Origin: Acetispira formosa (nom. nud.)
GTDB lineage: Bacteria > Desulfobacterota > Desulfarculia > Adiutricales > Adiutricaceae
NCBI GenBank assembly: GCA_023525915.1
Contig: CP026657.1
Location: forward strand, 496,001-560,000
Reading direction: 5' to 3'
Length of the DNA stretch: 64,000 nucleotides
How positions within the stretch are numbered: position 1 is the stretch's first letter; every line of letters begins with the position of its first letter. This document shows, in pieces, positions 26,748 to 35,513 of this stretch. The translations under genes and the position numbers were made by a program. Below the pieces are notes generated by a model. It saw only the letters and a list, made by a program, of their open reading frames with translations. It was not told the origin of the DNA and did no database searches.

Positions 26748-28037
26748 TTTCTCTTGCTGGCTTAGCGGCAAAATCACCGTCATTTGGAAACGGCCGTTGG
26801 TTTGGGTGCTATCCATTGTGCCGCCATGCTGTTTGGCCAGGGTTTTGATGCTCTGCAATCCCAAGCCGGAGCCTTTCTTGTAATTGCCCTCCGTGTAGTT
26901 GTTTTCGAATTTGAAAACGATCCTATCTTTTACCGGGCGGGCCGCAAAGCTGATACGGCCCCATTCACCCAAAGGCGAAGCCGCCTTAACGCAATTCTCC
27001 AGGGCATTGCCGATCAGCACCGTCAGTTCCGCTTCACTCAGATCCAGCCGGTTATCCATCATAACCTTGGCCGTACACTTGACCCCATGGCGTGTGGCGG
27101 CGTAGAAATGAAAAGATATAATGGCGTTGACCACCGCATTCTCACTATAAGCGCCCATCTCAAATTCATTGGAAATGTCAGTTATATCGTGGATGAATTC
27201 GCGGATACCGCCAGTATCGCCCACCAGAGCCAGGGCATCCAGACGCCCTAGAATGTGGCGAAAATCATGGCGCAGCAATCTGATAGCCGTCTCTTTCTTG
27301 CTCAGTTCGTCATCGTATTGCTCCCGCATTGAGGCTAGATTTCTGGATGATTCCAACTGGTCACGCAGGAAAATATTCATATCCCGGTTTATCAGGGAAT
27401 TATAGAGGGCCACATAAACACAGACCATGGCCAGAGCCAGCATGATAGAGGTCAGGGTGATGATCGGCTCCTGATAGCGATAAGTCAGCACCATACCCAG
27501 ATAGCCAACAATATAGAGAAGCAGGGGTGTTATGTTGATGATATACCAGGGTTCGTGCTCAATCGCATCCAGAATTCGCATAAAGGGATCGCGGATATGA
27601 ACGAACGATAGATAAAACAGAACCGGGCAGACAATGAAGAAAATAAGCCGGGCCATGATGTTGTGAGAGGGATCGGCCGGAAGGTGCAGGCCCTGAAACA
27701 TAATGGCGTATATGAGGATAATCACCAGATGATTGAAAGCCCCCACGCACAGCGCACCGAACATTATCCGGTTAAATGAGCCTTCCACAATAAAATACCT
27801 AAACACAGCCACCACGTAGAAAACAAAAGCTACAGCGATCAATGGCCGCAGAAGGGAGCTGAATGCCGTATTGAAGGGGCTGGGCATCAGAAAAACAGGC
27901 GGAAACAGAAGAATGAAGCCGATTATGGGCAGAAGACGGCGGCCTTCCTTCAGCCGGTAGTAAATCAGCATGTGTATGATGTTGATAACTACGCCGCCCG
28001 CACTGGCCAGGGGCTCATATAATCCATAAAAACTCAT
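26718..28037 (-). CDS. GHKL sensor histidine kinase (AgrC/LytS-like)
   Basis: A 439-residue membrane kinase. Six or seven hydrophobic helices fill residues about 10-225, then a coiled linker, the phospho-acceptor box LLRHDFRHILGRL (His near 258), and a GHKL ATPase with GNALENCVKAAS and GSGLGLQSIKTLAKQHGG. It should phosphorylate the LytTR regulator encoded just upstream on the same strand (145 bp gap). The sensor module looks unlike the 5TM-LYT domain and may bind a peptide or membrane signal. Its last nine residues (GMGPSAAGD) and stop codon lie inside the 830-bp palindrome, so the natural C terminus has been replaced or extended. Confidence 0.88.
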   Translation of the reverse strand: MSFYGLYEPLASAGGVVINIIHMLIYYRLKEGRRLLPIIGFILLFPPVFLMPSPFNTAFSSLLRPLIAVAFVFYVVAVFRYFIVEGSFNRIMFGALCVGAFNHLVIILIYAIMFQGLHLPADPSHNIMARLIFFIVCPVLFYLSFVHIRDPFMRILDAIEHEPWYIINITPLLLYIVGYLGMVLTYRYQEPIITLTSIMLALAMVCVYVALYNSLINRDMNIFLRDQLESSRNLASMREQYDDELSKKETAIRLLRHDFRHILGRLDALALVGDTGGIREFIHDITDISNEFEMGAYSENAVVNAIISFHFYAATRHGVKCTAKVMMDNRLDLSEAELTVLIGNALENCVKAASPLGEWGRISFAARPVKDRIVFKFENNYTEGNYKKGSGLGLQSIKTLAKQHGGTMDSTQTNGRFQMTVILPLSQQEKGMGPSAAGD

Positions 28038-28182
28038 TGACTGACACCGCCCGGGAGCCAGCCAGCCTTTAAAATCCGGCTGTATTTAATATTTATCATT
28101 ATGGCTGTTATTCTGCGTTCAGTTTTGTATTCAGCGGCTGGCTCTAAAACCGGGCCGTCATGTAATTATTGTCTCAAGCTTC

Positions 28183-28896
28183 TCAAACTTCGTCGGCTAC
28201 ATGGGCCAGATAGAGCTTACTGGCCAAAGCCCGGAAACTGCGGCTGATGGGAATGGCCCGGCCGTTGACGGTGATCATCTCTCCGGGCCGCATGGCCGAG
28301 ACATGATTGAGGTTCACCACATAGCTTTTGTGGACCTGAATGAAATTGGGCGGCAACTGGGTCAGGAAGTCGGCCAGCTTTCCGCTGTGGGCTGAGTTTT
28401 CGTTCTGGGAATGAAAAAACACCCTCTTGTTGTCACTTTCGAGATAGATAACATCGTTCAGATTGATTTTGGTGGTGGTCCGGCCGGATTTAAGCAGTAT
28501 GTTATGCTGCTGGCTCCTCTGCCGTCGACGGTTCAAGGCTTCGTAAATCAGGGCATGAACAGCCAGATCCTCAACCGGCTTCAAAAGGTAGCCCACCGCG
28601 TCCACGCCATAGCCGAAGGGTGCGTGGTCCGGGGATGAGGACACAAAGGCGATGATCACTGCCGGGTCCTGATCGTAAATTTTCTTCGCCACATCCAGCC
28701 CGGATAGACCGGGCATGACTATGTCCAACAAAACAATGTCAAATGAACCACACTCAAAGGCGGGCCAGAATTCCTCGGCCGAGCCGAAAGGTATAATAAC
28801 ATGCTGCTCGCCGCCCCAATCCGGGTAAGCTTCAACATGGGCAATGGTCTGCCGCAGGAATTCCTTATCATCATCAACAATGGCAATTCGGATCAT
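28183..28896 (-). CDS. LytTR-family response regulator
   Basis: A 237-residue regulator. The receiver domain (1-120) has the acidic pocket VDDD and the phosphorylation Asp in FDIVLLDIVMPG near residue 57. A LytTR DNA-binding domain occupies about 130-232, with DVIYLESDNKRVFFHS, FIQVHKSYVVNLNHV and PISRSFR. LytTR regulators bind paired direct repeats upstream of targets. The gene is first in a two-gene operon with the GHKL kinase; an inverted repeat GAGCCAGCC/GGCTGGCTC (28055-28063, 28136-28144) sits in the gap between them. Confidence 0.93.
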   Translation of the reverse strand: MIRIAIVDDDKEFLRQTIAHVEAYPDWGGEQHVIIPFGSAEEFWPAFECGSFDIVLLDIVMPGLSGLDVAKKIYDQDPAVIIAFVSSSPDHAPFGYGVDAVGYLLKPVEDLAVHALIYEALNRRRQRSQQHNILLKSGRTTTKINLNDVIYLESDNKRVFFHSQNENSAHSGKLADFLTQLPPNFIQVHKSYVVNLNHVSAMRPGEMITVNGRAIPISRSFRALASKLYLAHVADEV

Positions 28897-28928
28897 TATT
28901 CTCCTGCCGAATAAGCATGAAAATTTTA

Positions 28929-28957
28929 TTATATAATATAACCGGGTTTTTCACAAG
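28929..28957 (-). promoter_or_regulatory. Sigma-70-type promoter of the LytTR-kinase operon
   Basis: On the minus strand TTGTGA (28952-28957) and TATAAT (28929-28934) are separated by 17 bases. The -10 lies about 33 bases before the regulator start. Confidence 0.6.
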
Positions 28958-29064
28958 TGTGCGGTTCCATGGCTGGTTTTCCACCATAACGCCGCCAATT
29001 TTCCACATTTCTTCCACATAATGAGGGTAGTCTTAATCCATTGCCAACTGTCGGGAGAGAAGCC

Positions 29065-29589
29065 ATGTTAATTGCCCACCTGCCAGCCGGATACCTCCTG
29101 ACCAAGGCCTTCAGCCTTAAATTTTCTGCGGGGGAAGGCCGGAAATTGTGGCTGACCGGGCTTATCGCTTCGGTGCTGCCGGATATTGACCTTGTTTTCT
29201 ATTATCTGGAAGGGGGAATCCGCATACATCGCCAGTATTTCACTCACTGGCCTTTGTTCTGGCTGGCTCTCCTGGCTGCTTCGATTATTTTGTCGGCCAG
29301 GTTTAGAAAGCGGGAGTCCATCACTTATCTTATCGTTTTTTTCAGCGGAATTATGCTCCATCTTGTTTTAGACACTGTCGCCGGTCCGGTCTACTGGCTG
29401 GCTCCGTTCGACTGGACTCCCACCCGGTGGGTCCGGGTGCCGCGCACGGAAAGCTGGTGGCTGATGAATCTGGTGCGTCACCGGATCTTCAAGGCCGAAC
29501 TGGTAATCTGCGGCGCGGCGCTGGCCGTTTATCTGATGTCGGCCTGGAGGGTCCGCCGCCTTGAGGGGGCGGGCAAGCCGCGCGGATAG
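29065..29589 (+). CDS. YdjM/DUF457-like membrane metal-dependent hydrolase
   Basis: A 174-residue membrane protein with about four hydrophobic helices. Residues matching the family metal site are the His in MLIAHLPAGY, the Asp pair in LPDIDLVFY, His in HRQYFTHWP and IMLHLVLDT. The family is called 'metal-dependent hydrolase' by similarity; no reaction has been shown for this type. The ATG at 29065 has GGGAGAG seven bases upstream; a TTG at 29041 is less likely. Confidence 0.8.
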   Translation: MLIAHLPAGYLLTKAFSLKFSAGEGRKLWLTGLIASVLPDIDLVFYYLEGGIRIHRQYFTHWPLFWLALLAASIILSARFRKRESITYLIVFFSGIMLHLVLDTVAGPVYWLAPFDWTPTRWVRVPRTESWWLMNLVRHRIFKAELVICGAALAVYLMSAWRVRRLEGAGKPRG

Positions 29590-29684
29590 CGGGTTTTTTC
29601 TCAGGCCTGTAATTTGGAGCAGGCCATGCTGGTAATTGCGAAGTTTTTTGTATAATATATCAGGCATCCAGACGGAGGTGCCGC

Positions 29685-30914
29685 GTGTCCCTTTATGACA
29701 GTTATTTTTTGATGTCACCCGATGATGTTATTGGCTATGTTCGTGAAAAGCTCACTTTTTTCGATGAGGGAGCTTCGCTGGAATGCCGCGAGATCGGCGA
29801 CGGCAACATCAACTATGTTTTTCAGGTCTTTGACGATCATGGAAAATCCCTGATAGTCAAACAGGCCGGTGAAGCCACCCGCATTTCCGAAGCCCTGCGC
29901 CTGTCCACTGACCGGGGACGCATTGAGGCTTCGGTCCTTCAGATTGAGGAAGAGCTCTGTCCGGGCATGGTGCCGCGGCTCTATCTTTATGACCCGATAA
30001 TGTGCGTGATGGCCATTGAGTATATGGAAGGCTATTCCATGATGCGGACAGCTGTCATCAGGCATGAGAAATTTCCAAAATTCGCCGATCAGATCAGTAC
30101 CTTTATGGTCGACACCCTTTTGCCGACGACTGATGTGGTGATGAATCACAAAGATAAGAAAAAGAGGGCGGCCAGTTTCATCAATCCTGACCTGTGTGAG
30201 GTTTCCGAGGATTTGGTTTACACGGAGCCATACACTGACCTGAACGGGCGCAACAATGTTTTTCCCCCCAACCTTGATTTTATAAGGCGCGAAGTTTATG
30301 AAGATCTGGATTTGAGGCTGGAGGCGGCCAAGCTGAAGTTCGAATTCATGAACAACGCCCAGGCCCTCATTCACGGCGACCTCCATACCGGCTCTATCTT
30401 CATTAACCAGGATAAAATAATTGTCTTCGATCCTGAATTCGCTTTTTACGGCCCCATCGGCTATGACGTGGGCAACATTATCGCCAACATGGTCTTCGTC
30501 TGGATCAACGCCGACGCCACCATGAGCGGGGCGGACCAATCCGCCTATAAAAAATGGGTTGAGGAAACCATCAGAGATATTGCGGATCTGTTCATCAAAA
30601 AGTTCCGTGCGGCCTTCCAGGCCAAAGTAACCGACCCGCTGGCCCAAACTCCGGGCTTTCTGGATTGGTACCTGGATTCAATCCTGGCTGACACTGCCGG
30701 AGTCTGCGGCCTGGAATTGATGCGCCGCACCGTGGGCATGGCCAACGTCAAGGATATTACCACCATCGAAGCGCCGGATAAAAGGCTGCGGGCGGAGAGA
30801 ATTGTCGTCATGCTGGCTAAAAACTGCATTAAGGCGCGGACCGCCTTTAAAAGCGGCGGGGATTATTTGGAGGCTCTGTTCAGGGCGGTGGAAACGGCTG
30901 ATTCATATAACTAG
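29685..30914 (+). CDS. mtnK: S-methyl-5-thioribose kinase
   Basis: A 409-residue APH-fold kinase that phosphorylates methylthioribose in methionine salvage. It has the N-terminal EIGDGNINYVFQV ATP loop, Lys in LIVKQAG, catalytic HGDLHTGSIF near 230 and the metal Asp in FDPEFAFYGPIGYDVGN. These match MtnK rather than homoserine kinase. GTG start with GGAGG about seven bases upstream. The usual partners (mtnA, mtnN) are not next to it. Confidence 0.93.
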   Translation: MSLYDSYFLMSPDDVIGYVREKLTFFDEGASLECREIGDGNINYVFQVFDDHGKSLIVKQAGEATRISEALRLSTDRGRIEASVLQIEEELCPGMVPRLYLYDPIMCVMAIEYMEGYSMMRTAVIRHEKFPKFADQISTFMVDTLLPTTDVVMNHKDKKKRAASFINPDLCEVSEDLVYTEPYTDLNGRNNVFPPNLDFIRREVYEDLDLRLEAAKLKFEFMNNAQALIHGDLHTGSIFINQDKIIVFDPEFAFYGPIGYDVGNIIANMVFVWINADATMSGADQSAYKKWVEETIRDIADLFIKKFRAAFQAKVTDPLAQTPGFLDWYLDSILADTAGVCGLELMRRTVGMANVKDITTIEAPDKRLRAERIVVMLAKNCIKARTAFKSGGDYLEALFRAVETADSYN

Positions 30915-30953
30915 ACATACTGTCACGTTTTGGTCATTCGCAGCCATAGCCAT

Positions 30954-31046
30954 GGGGGCAGCACTCTTAATACGATGATGGCCGACGTAATTAACTATTA
31001 CGGGAAGGTCCCACCCAGACATGGGGTCCGGGCCCAGCCCGGCGGC
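30954..31046 (+). repeat. 93-bp leader repeat, copy 3 (before the hydrolase)
   Basis: Carries CTCTTAATACGATGATGGCC, the CGTAAT/ATTACG inverted pair, CACCCAGACATGGGGTCC and the hairpin CCGGGCCCAGCCCGG, as at 18512-18604 but on the plus strand. It is followed by a T8 run and lies about 65 bases before the hydrolase start. Confidence 0.75.
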
Positions 31047-31111
31047 GGTGGACGGGAAGGGTTTTTTTTGATAGAATCGGGCGAATTTAATTCGATATTT
31101 TTGTGGTTACT

Positions 31112-31882
31112 ATGAACGTTAACGGCATCAACATCAACCATTATGACCGTGGGACAGGGGAGGCTGTGCTGTTCCTGCACGGCTGGGGCAGCAATTTTGA
31201 TTCCTTCATCAGCTTCCTGGATTCACTGACCGGCTATTACCGGGTCTGCGCCCTGGATCTGCCCGGCTTCGGTAAAAGCCAGGAGCCGCCCACGGCTTGG
31301 TCGGTGGGGGATTATGCTGATTTTGTGCTGGGCTATATCCGTCAATTGGGCCTGGAGCGGGTTATCTTGATCGGGCACTCCTTCGGCGGGCGGGTCATCA
31401 TTAAAATGGCCGGGAGGAAAGATCCGCCCCTGGACTTTCCCAAAATCATCCTGGTGGACAGCGCCGGCATCCGGCCGGAAAAGACCGCGAAGCAAAAAAT
31501 CCGCCAGTCGGTTTACAAGCTGGTGCGCAATATCATTTCCATTGATTTCATTGAAAAACGCTGGCCTGAACTTCTGGAAAGCTGGCGCCGGAAAAACGCT
31601 TCCGCCGACTATCTGAACGCTTCACCCCTGATGCGTCAGTGCCTGGTGAAAACGGTCAACGAAGATCTGAGGCGCCATTTGCCCCTCATCTCCTCGCCCA
31701 CCCTCCTGATCTGGGGCGAAAACGATACTGCCACCCCGGTGGAAGACGCCAGGGTGATGGAGAAAATGATCCCGGAGGCCGGGCTGGTCGTGCTGAAAAA
31801 TGCCGGGCATTATTCATTTCTGGATCAGGGCTACACTTTCGGCCGTGTGCTGGATTCTTTTCTGGACATCAAACGAACCTGA
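31112..31882 (+). CDS. Alpha/beta hydrolase
   Basis: A 256-residue cytoplasmic alpha/beta hydrolase. Oxyanion region FLHGWGSN, nucleophile Ser in GHSFGGRV near residue 90, Asp in WGENDTATP near 204 and His in NAGHYSFLD near 232 form a complete triad. The start ATG has no clear ribosome site; GTG at 31103 is possible. It is the first of three closely spaced genes with a MurF-like ligase and Ddl, so its substrate may be an envelope intermediate; that is inference. Confidence 0.88.
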   Translation: MNVNGININHYDRGTGEAVLFLHGWGSNFDSFISFLDSLTGYYRVCALDLPGFGKSQEPPTAWSVGDYADFVLGYIRQLGLERVILIGHSFGGRVIIKMAGRKDPPLDFPKIILVDSAGIRPEKTAKQKIRQSVYKLVRNIISIDFIEKRWPELLESWRRKNASADYLNASPLMRQCLVKTVNEDLRRHLPLISSPTLLIWGENDTATPVEDARVMEKMIPEAGLVVLKNAGHYSFLDQGYTFGRVLDSFLDIKRT

Positions 31883-31919
31883 CCATCCGCGGCTGTTGAG
31901 CCGACACGGGATTTTCCAT

Positions 31920-33464
31920 ATGCTTCTTCTCATCATGGCCTTTTTCGCCTCCCATGCGCTGGCTTCACTTTATGATTATCACATGTTCCAGCTCAATTCC
32001 TATAAGCCGGAAGTTCAGATGAACTGGCTGCGCCGCAACTTTTTCAGCGGCTACCTCTGGCGCCACGCTATTGCCCTGATTATTCTTCCGGCCGCCGCCG
32101 TCGGCCCCAGGGCCGCCCTGGTCACCGGTGTTATCGCTTTCTCCATTCAAGGCTGGCTAAATCGTCCGCGAAAGGCCAAAAAACCGCTGGTCTACACTCC
32201 GCGAGTCAAGCGGATGCTGATTGCCAACGCCATTCTGACCGCAATCTTCATCGTTGTTTCCGCCACATTTTCCATACGCGGAGAGGCGGTCTGCCTCCTG
32301 ATTATTTTTATGCACGGCCCGATTCTGGTCCTGGCCTCCAACTATATTAACGCGCCCATAGAAAAATCCATCAACAAGTGGTACATAAATGACGCCCGCC
32401 GCATACTGGCGGAAAACCCGGCCCTGACCGTGATCGGCGTGACCGGGAGTTATGGCAAAACCAGCACCAAACATTATCTGCAAAAAATTCTTTCAGGCAA
32501 ATACAATGTCCTGATGACCCCGGAAAGCTACAACACCACTCTGGGTGTCGTCCGCACCATCAGGGAAAATTTCCGGCCGGTGCACAATGTCTTCATCTGC
32601 GAAATGGGGGCCAAAGGGCTGGGACAGATTAAGGAAATCTGTGATATAGTCCACCCCCGCTATGGGGTGATAACCTCCATCGGCCCGCAGCACCTGGAGT
32701 CATTCAAAACACAGGAAAATATCATCACCACCAAATTCGAACTGGCCGAATCCCTCCCTGATGACGGGGCCGCTTTTCTGAATTATGACAATAACTTCAT
32801 CAGGGAATATCCTCTGGCCAAGCCCAAAGTAACTTACGGCGTTGAAAACGGCGCGGCCGACTACACAGCCAGGAATGTCCAGGTTTCCAGCCAGGGGTCG
32901 GTCTTTACGGCCCGGCTGTCCGACGGGGTTGAGCGGACCTTTGAAACCCGGCTGATCGGCCGCCACAATGTGGAAAACATCATTGGGGCCATAGCCGTGG
33001 CTGACAAGCTGGGGGTTCGGGCCGAGGATATCGCCCTGGGAGTCCGCCGCCTGGAGAGCGTGCCTCACCGACTTCAGCTTATAAATCGCGGCGGGACCAT
33101 AATTATCGACGACGCCTACAATTCCAACGAACAGGGGGCCGCCGCCGCCCTGGACGCGCTGGCCATGTTTGACGGGTTTAAAATCCTGGCCACTCCCGGC
33201 ATGATCGAACTGGGCGCGGCCGAGGACGAGTGTAACTTCCGCTTCGGAGTAAAGGCGGCTGAGGTTTGTGACTATGTTATTCTGGCCGGTGAAAAACAGA
33301 CCCGCAGCATTCTGGCCGGTTTGAAAAGCGGCGGCTTCCCGGAGGAGAAAATTTTCATCGCTGAAAATCTGGCCCGGCTTTTCGGCCGGGTCGAGAGCCT
33401 GGACAGCGGCGGCCGCCCCAAAGTGGTCCTTCTGGAAAACGACCTCCCCGATAACTATAGCTGA
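31920..33464 (+). CDS. Membrane-anchored MurF-like Mur ligase
   Basis: A 514-residue Mur ligase family protein. Two to four hydrophobic helices occupy the first 130 residues, unlike cytosolic MurF. Then come the P-loop VTGSYGKTSTKHYL near 180, EMGAKGLGQI, the SIGPQHLESF region and the C-terminal IIDDAYNSN motif. MurF joins D-Ala-D-Ala to the UDP-MurNAc-tripeptide. The next gene makes a D-Ala-D-Ala-type dipeptide, which supports a MurF-like reaction. The ATG at 31920 follows the hydrolase stop by 37 bp; the frame open from 31800 overlaps the hydrolase and is rejected. A special, membrane-linked substrate is possible. Confidence 0.85.
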   Translation: MLLLIMAFFASHALASLYDYHMFQLNSYKPEVQMNWLRRNFFSGYLWRHAIALIILPAAAVGPRAALVTGVIAFSIQGWLNRPRKAKKPLVYTPRVKRMLIANAILTAIFIVVSATFSIRGEAVCLLIIFMHGPILVLASNYINAPIEKSINKWYINDARRILAENPALTVIGVTGSYGKTSTKHYLQKILSGKYNVLMTPESYNTTLGVVRTIRENFRPVHNVFICEMGAKGLGQIKEICDIVHPRYGVITSIGPQHLESFKTQENIITTKFELAESLPDDGAAFLNYDNNFIREYPLAKPKVTYGVENGAADYTARNVQVSSQGSVFTARLSDGVERTFETRLIGRHNVENIIGAIAVADKLGVRAEDIALGVRRLESVPHRLQLINRGGTIIIDDAYNSNEQGAAAALDALAMFDGFKILATPGMIELGAAEDECNFRFGVKAAEVCDYVILAGEKQTRSILAGLKSGGFPEEKIFIAENLARLFGRVESLDSGGRPKVVLLENDLPDNYS

Positions 33465-33492
33465 TATGCTGAAATGAAAGGAGATATGCCTC

Positions 33493-34680
33493 ATGGGCGT
33501 TAGAATCGGAGTTTTTTTTGGCGGCAAAACCGTGGAACACGAAGTCTCCATCATTTCAGGTATACAGGCTATCAATTCCTTCAGCGGCGATTACGATATA
33601 ACCCCCGTTTACATCACCCGCGAGGGCGATATGTACTCAGGCCCGGACATGGCCAGGGTGGAAGAATACCGCGACGTCAAGGCCCTCTTGGCCAAAAGCC
33701 AGAGGGTTATCTGCGTCAATAACGGGGGGCGTTTCCTTCTTCAAAAATATCCTGGAAAATTCTGGGGAAATCCCGTTTATAAGGAAATAGATGTGGCCTT
33801 TCCCATTGTCCACGGCACCAATGTGGAGGACGGGGCCTTGCAGGGATTTTTCAAAACTCTGTCCATTCCCTTTGTGGGGCCGGATGTGGCGGCATCCGCC
33901 GTCGGCATGGATAAATATTTCATGAAGACTATTCTCAAGGATAACGGCATCCCGGTTCTGGATTGCAGGCGAGTCTTCGTGAAATCATATTTCAGGGAAA
34001 CCGATAAAATCATTTCCGGCATTGAAGCGGCCTATAAATACCCCATGATCGTCAAGCCCCTGAATCTCGGCTCCAGCATCGGCATAAAAAAAGCCTTTGA
34101 TTCAGCCGGTCTCCGGGAGGCGTTCGAATACGCCTTTCAATATACCAACATTGCTCTGGTTGAGGAGGCTGTATCCAACCTCAAGGAAATCAACTGCGCC
34201 GTTCTGGGGGATCTTGAGAACGCGGAGGCCTCTGAGTGTGAAGAACCCATTAATACCGACCTGATCCTCAGCTATGAAGACAAATATATTTCCGGCGACA
34301 AATCAGGCTCCAAAGGCATGAGCGGCGCCAAAAGAAAACTGCCGGCCGACATCAGCCCGGAACTTAGGGAAGAGGTGCGGGAACTGGCCGTGCGCACCTT
34401 TCAGGCCCTGGACTGTAACGGCGTCTCGCGAATTGATTTTTTGATGGATACGGTCAGCGAGCAAGTCTGGGTCAATGAAATAAACACCATCCCCGGCTCT
34501 CTTTCGTTTTACCTCTGGGAACCCCTGGGCCTTTCCTATTCCAAACTGCTGGAAAGGCTGGTGGAGCTGGCCCTGAAAAGGGAACGGGAAAACGCGGATA
34601 TCAGCTATTCATTTGAAACCAACATCCTGGCCAATTATACCGGCAGCGGTGCCAAGGGCCTGAAGGGCGGCAAGCATTGA
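33493..34680 (+). CDS. ddl: D-alanine--D-alanine ligase family protein
   Basis: A 395-residue ATP-grasp ligase, somewhat longer than the usual 300-370. The N terminus has FFGGKTVEHEVSIISG, the VGPDVAASAVGMDKYFMK motif is present, then MIVKPLNLGSSIGIKKA and the metal site EINTIPGSLSFYLWE. In standard Ddl the last motif continues GFT rather than GSL, so the second-substrate pocket may differ. AAGGAG lies nine bases before the ATG. It is third in the hydrolase/Mur ligase/Ddl cluster and has its own terminator. Confidence 0.9.
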   Translation: MGVRIGVFFGGKTVEHEVSIISGIQAINSFSGDYDITPVYITREGDMYSGPDMARVEEYRDVKALLAKSQRVICVNNGGRFLLQKYPGKFWGNPVYKEIDVAFPIVHGTNVEDGALQGFFKTLSIPFVGPDVAASAVGMDKYFMKTILKDNGIPVLDCRRVFVKSYFRETDKIISGIEAAYKYPMIVKPLNLGSSIGIKKAFDSAGLREAFEYAFQYTNIALVEEAVSNLKEINCAVLGDLENAEASECEEPINTDLILSYEDKYISGDKSGSKGMSGAKRKLPADISPELREEVRELAVRTFQALDCNGVSRIDFLMDTVSEQVWVNEINTIPGSLSFYLWEPLGLSYSKLLERLVELALKRERENADISYSFETNILANYTGSGAKGLKGGKH

Positions 34681-34708
34681 AGCAATTGTATTGCCTGTAA
34701 AATTTAAA

Positions 34709-34742
34709 AGCCCCCGGCGATCAATTCGTCGGGGGCTTTTTT
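34709..34742 (+). terminator. Rho-independent terminator of ddl, T-tract used as MITE target
   Basis: AGCCCCCG pairs with CGGGGGCT, followed by six T (34737-34742). The MITE starts directly after those six T, and another T run follows its right end. Confidence 0.88.
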
Positions 34743-34985
34743 CAGGGAACTATATATTCAACTTGCAATGACATTATTCAATAATAAATTAAGTCGCTTA
34801 ACGCCAGCGTACGGTTAATGTCACAATTGCGGAAAAGTGTGCTTAGCCCCAGTGGGAGCCGGAAGCCGGGGATTGTTTTTGTCCCGGCTCCGTGACTCAC
34901 GACCACCGGAACGGAGCCGGGACAAAAATAATCCCCGGCTTCCGGCGGATCAATGGGTTCATTGCAATTAAAGTATATAGTTCCC
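34743..34985 (+). mobile_element. MITE copy 2 (243 bp) in the ddl terminator
   Basis: Same ends as 15922-16287: CAGGGAACTATATA at the left, TATATAGTTCCC at the right. TTTTTT flanks both sides (34737-34742, 34986-34991), which fits a 6-bp target duplication. The interior shares CATTATTCAATAATAAATTA and the word AAAAGTGTGCTTAGCCCC with copy 1 but lacks the alpha hairpin. It encodes no protein. Confidence 0.8.
34858..34946 (-). repeat. Long hairpin repeat, beta type, copy C
   Basis: Arms of 36 nt (34858-34893, 34911-34946) with one mismatch, loop 17 nt. The loop word is GACTCACGACC, altered from the GACTAAAGACC of the other beta copies. The hairpin is inside MITE copy 2. Confidence 0.9.
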
Positions 34986-34990
34986 TTTTT

Positions 34991-35359
34991 TTAAGGGCGG
35001 CCGGTTTCGGCATTGTGGTGCTTCAAGCCCCAGTGGGCCAGCATTTTTATGATCGGTATAAGCTCGTTGCAGCTTTCAGTAACCATATATTCAACCCTTG
35101 GCGGAACCTCCAAAAATTGCCGGCGAGAAATCAGTCCGCCGTCTTCCATGTCCTTCAGGGCGGCGGTCAGAACTGTATTGGAGACGCCCGGCAACCTCTT
35201 TTTCAGCTCATTAAAGCGGACAGGCTGGTCGCCGCAGAGCGCGCAGATGATCTGCACTTTCCACTTGCCGCCAATAATAGACATGGTCGAACTGAGCGGA
35301 CAGGTGTTTTCACGGCAGGGACAGTGGGGCTTACTGCACTGGGCATCACTCATGGTCAT
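34991..35359 (-). CDS. HxlR-family transcriptional regulator
   Basis: A 122-residue winged-helix regulator: IIGGKWKVQIICAL, RFNELKKRLPGVSNTVLTAALKDMEDGGLI and the wing RRQFLEVPPRVEYMVT are typical of HxlR/YodB. The N terminus carries four cysteines in 13 residues (positions 8, 13, 15 and 20), more than the single redox Cys usual in this family, so it may sense thiol or metal stress. It is divergent from the flavodoxin gene and shares a 154-bp control region. Its stop codon lies 5 bases from the right end of MITE copy 2. Confidence 0.9.
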   Translation of the reverse strand: MTMSDAQCSKPHCPCRENTCPLSSTMSIIGGKWKVQIICALCGDQPVRFNELKKRLPGVSNTVLTAALKDMEDGGLISRRQFLEVPPRVEYMVTESCNELIPIIKMLAHWGLKHHNAETGRP

Positions 35360-35370
35360 GAAATCCTTAC

Positions 35371-35432
35371 TTGGTAATAATAAACTGCGTTCTTGCGCAC
35401 CACTGCAAACGATGGTAATATTATCTTACCAA
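35371..35432. promoter_or_regulatory. Probable HxlR operator between the divergent genes
   Basis: TTGGTAA at 35371-35377 faces TTACCAA at 35426-35432, and GGTAA at 35414-35418 pairs with TTACC at 35426-35430 in a tighter palindrome. Such GTAA/TTAC dyads are typical of HxlR/YodB-type sites. Location between the regulator and flavodoxin starts fits joint control. Confidence 0.55.
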
Positions 35433-35513
35433 ATAACTTTATCGTAGTAAATATGAAAACAGGCCTTACTTGTTTTGCAACAGGCGCATCAGCGCCTAAT
35501 TAAGGAGGAAGAA

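Noticed and set aside
31800..31919. 40-residue extension of the MurF-like ligase
   Set aside because: It overlaps the hydrolase gene and lacks a ribosome site; the ATG at 31920 starts the hydrophobic N terminus.
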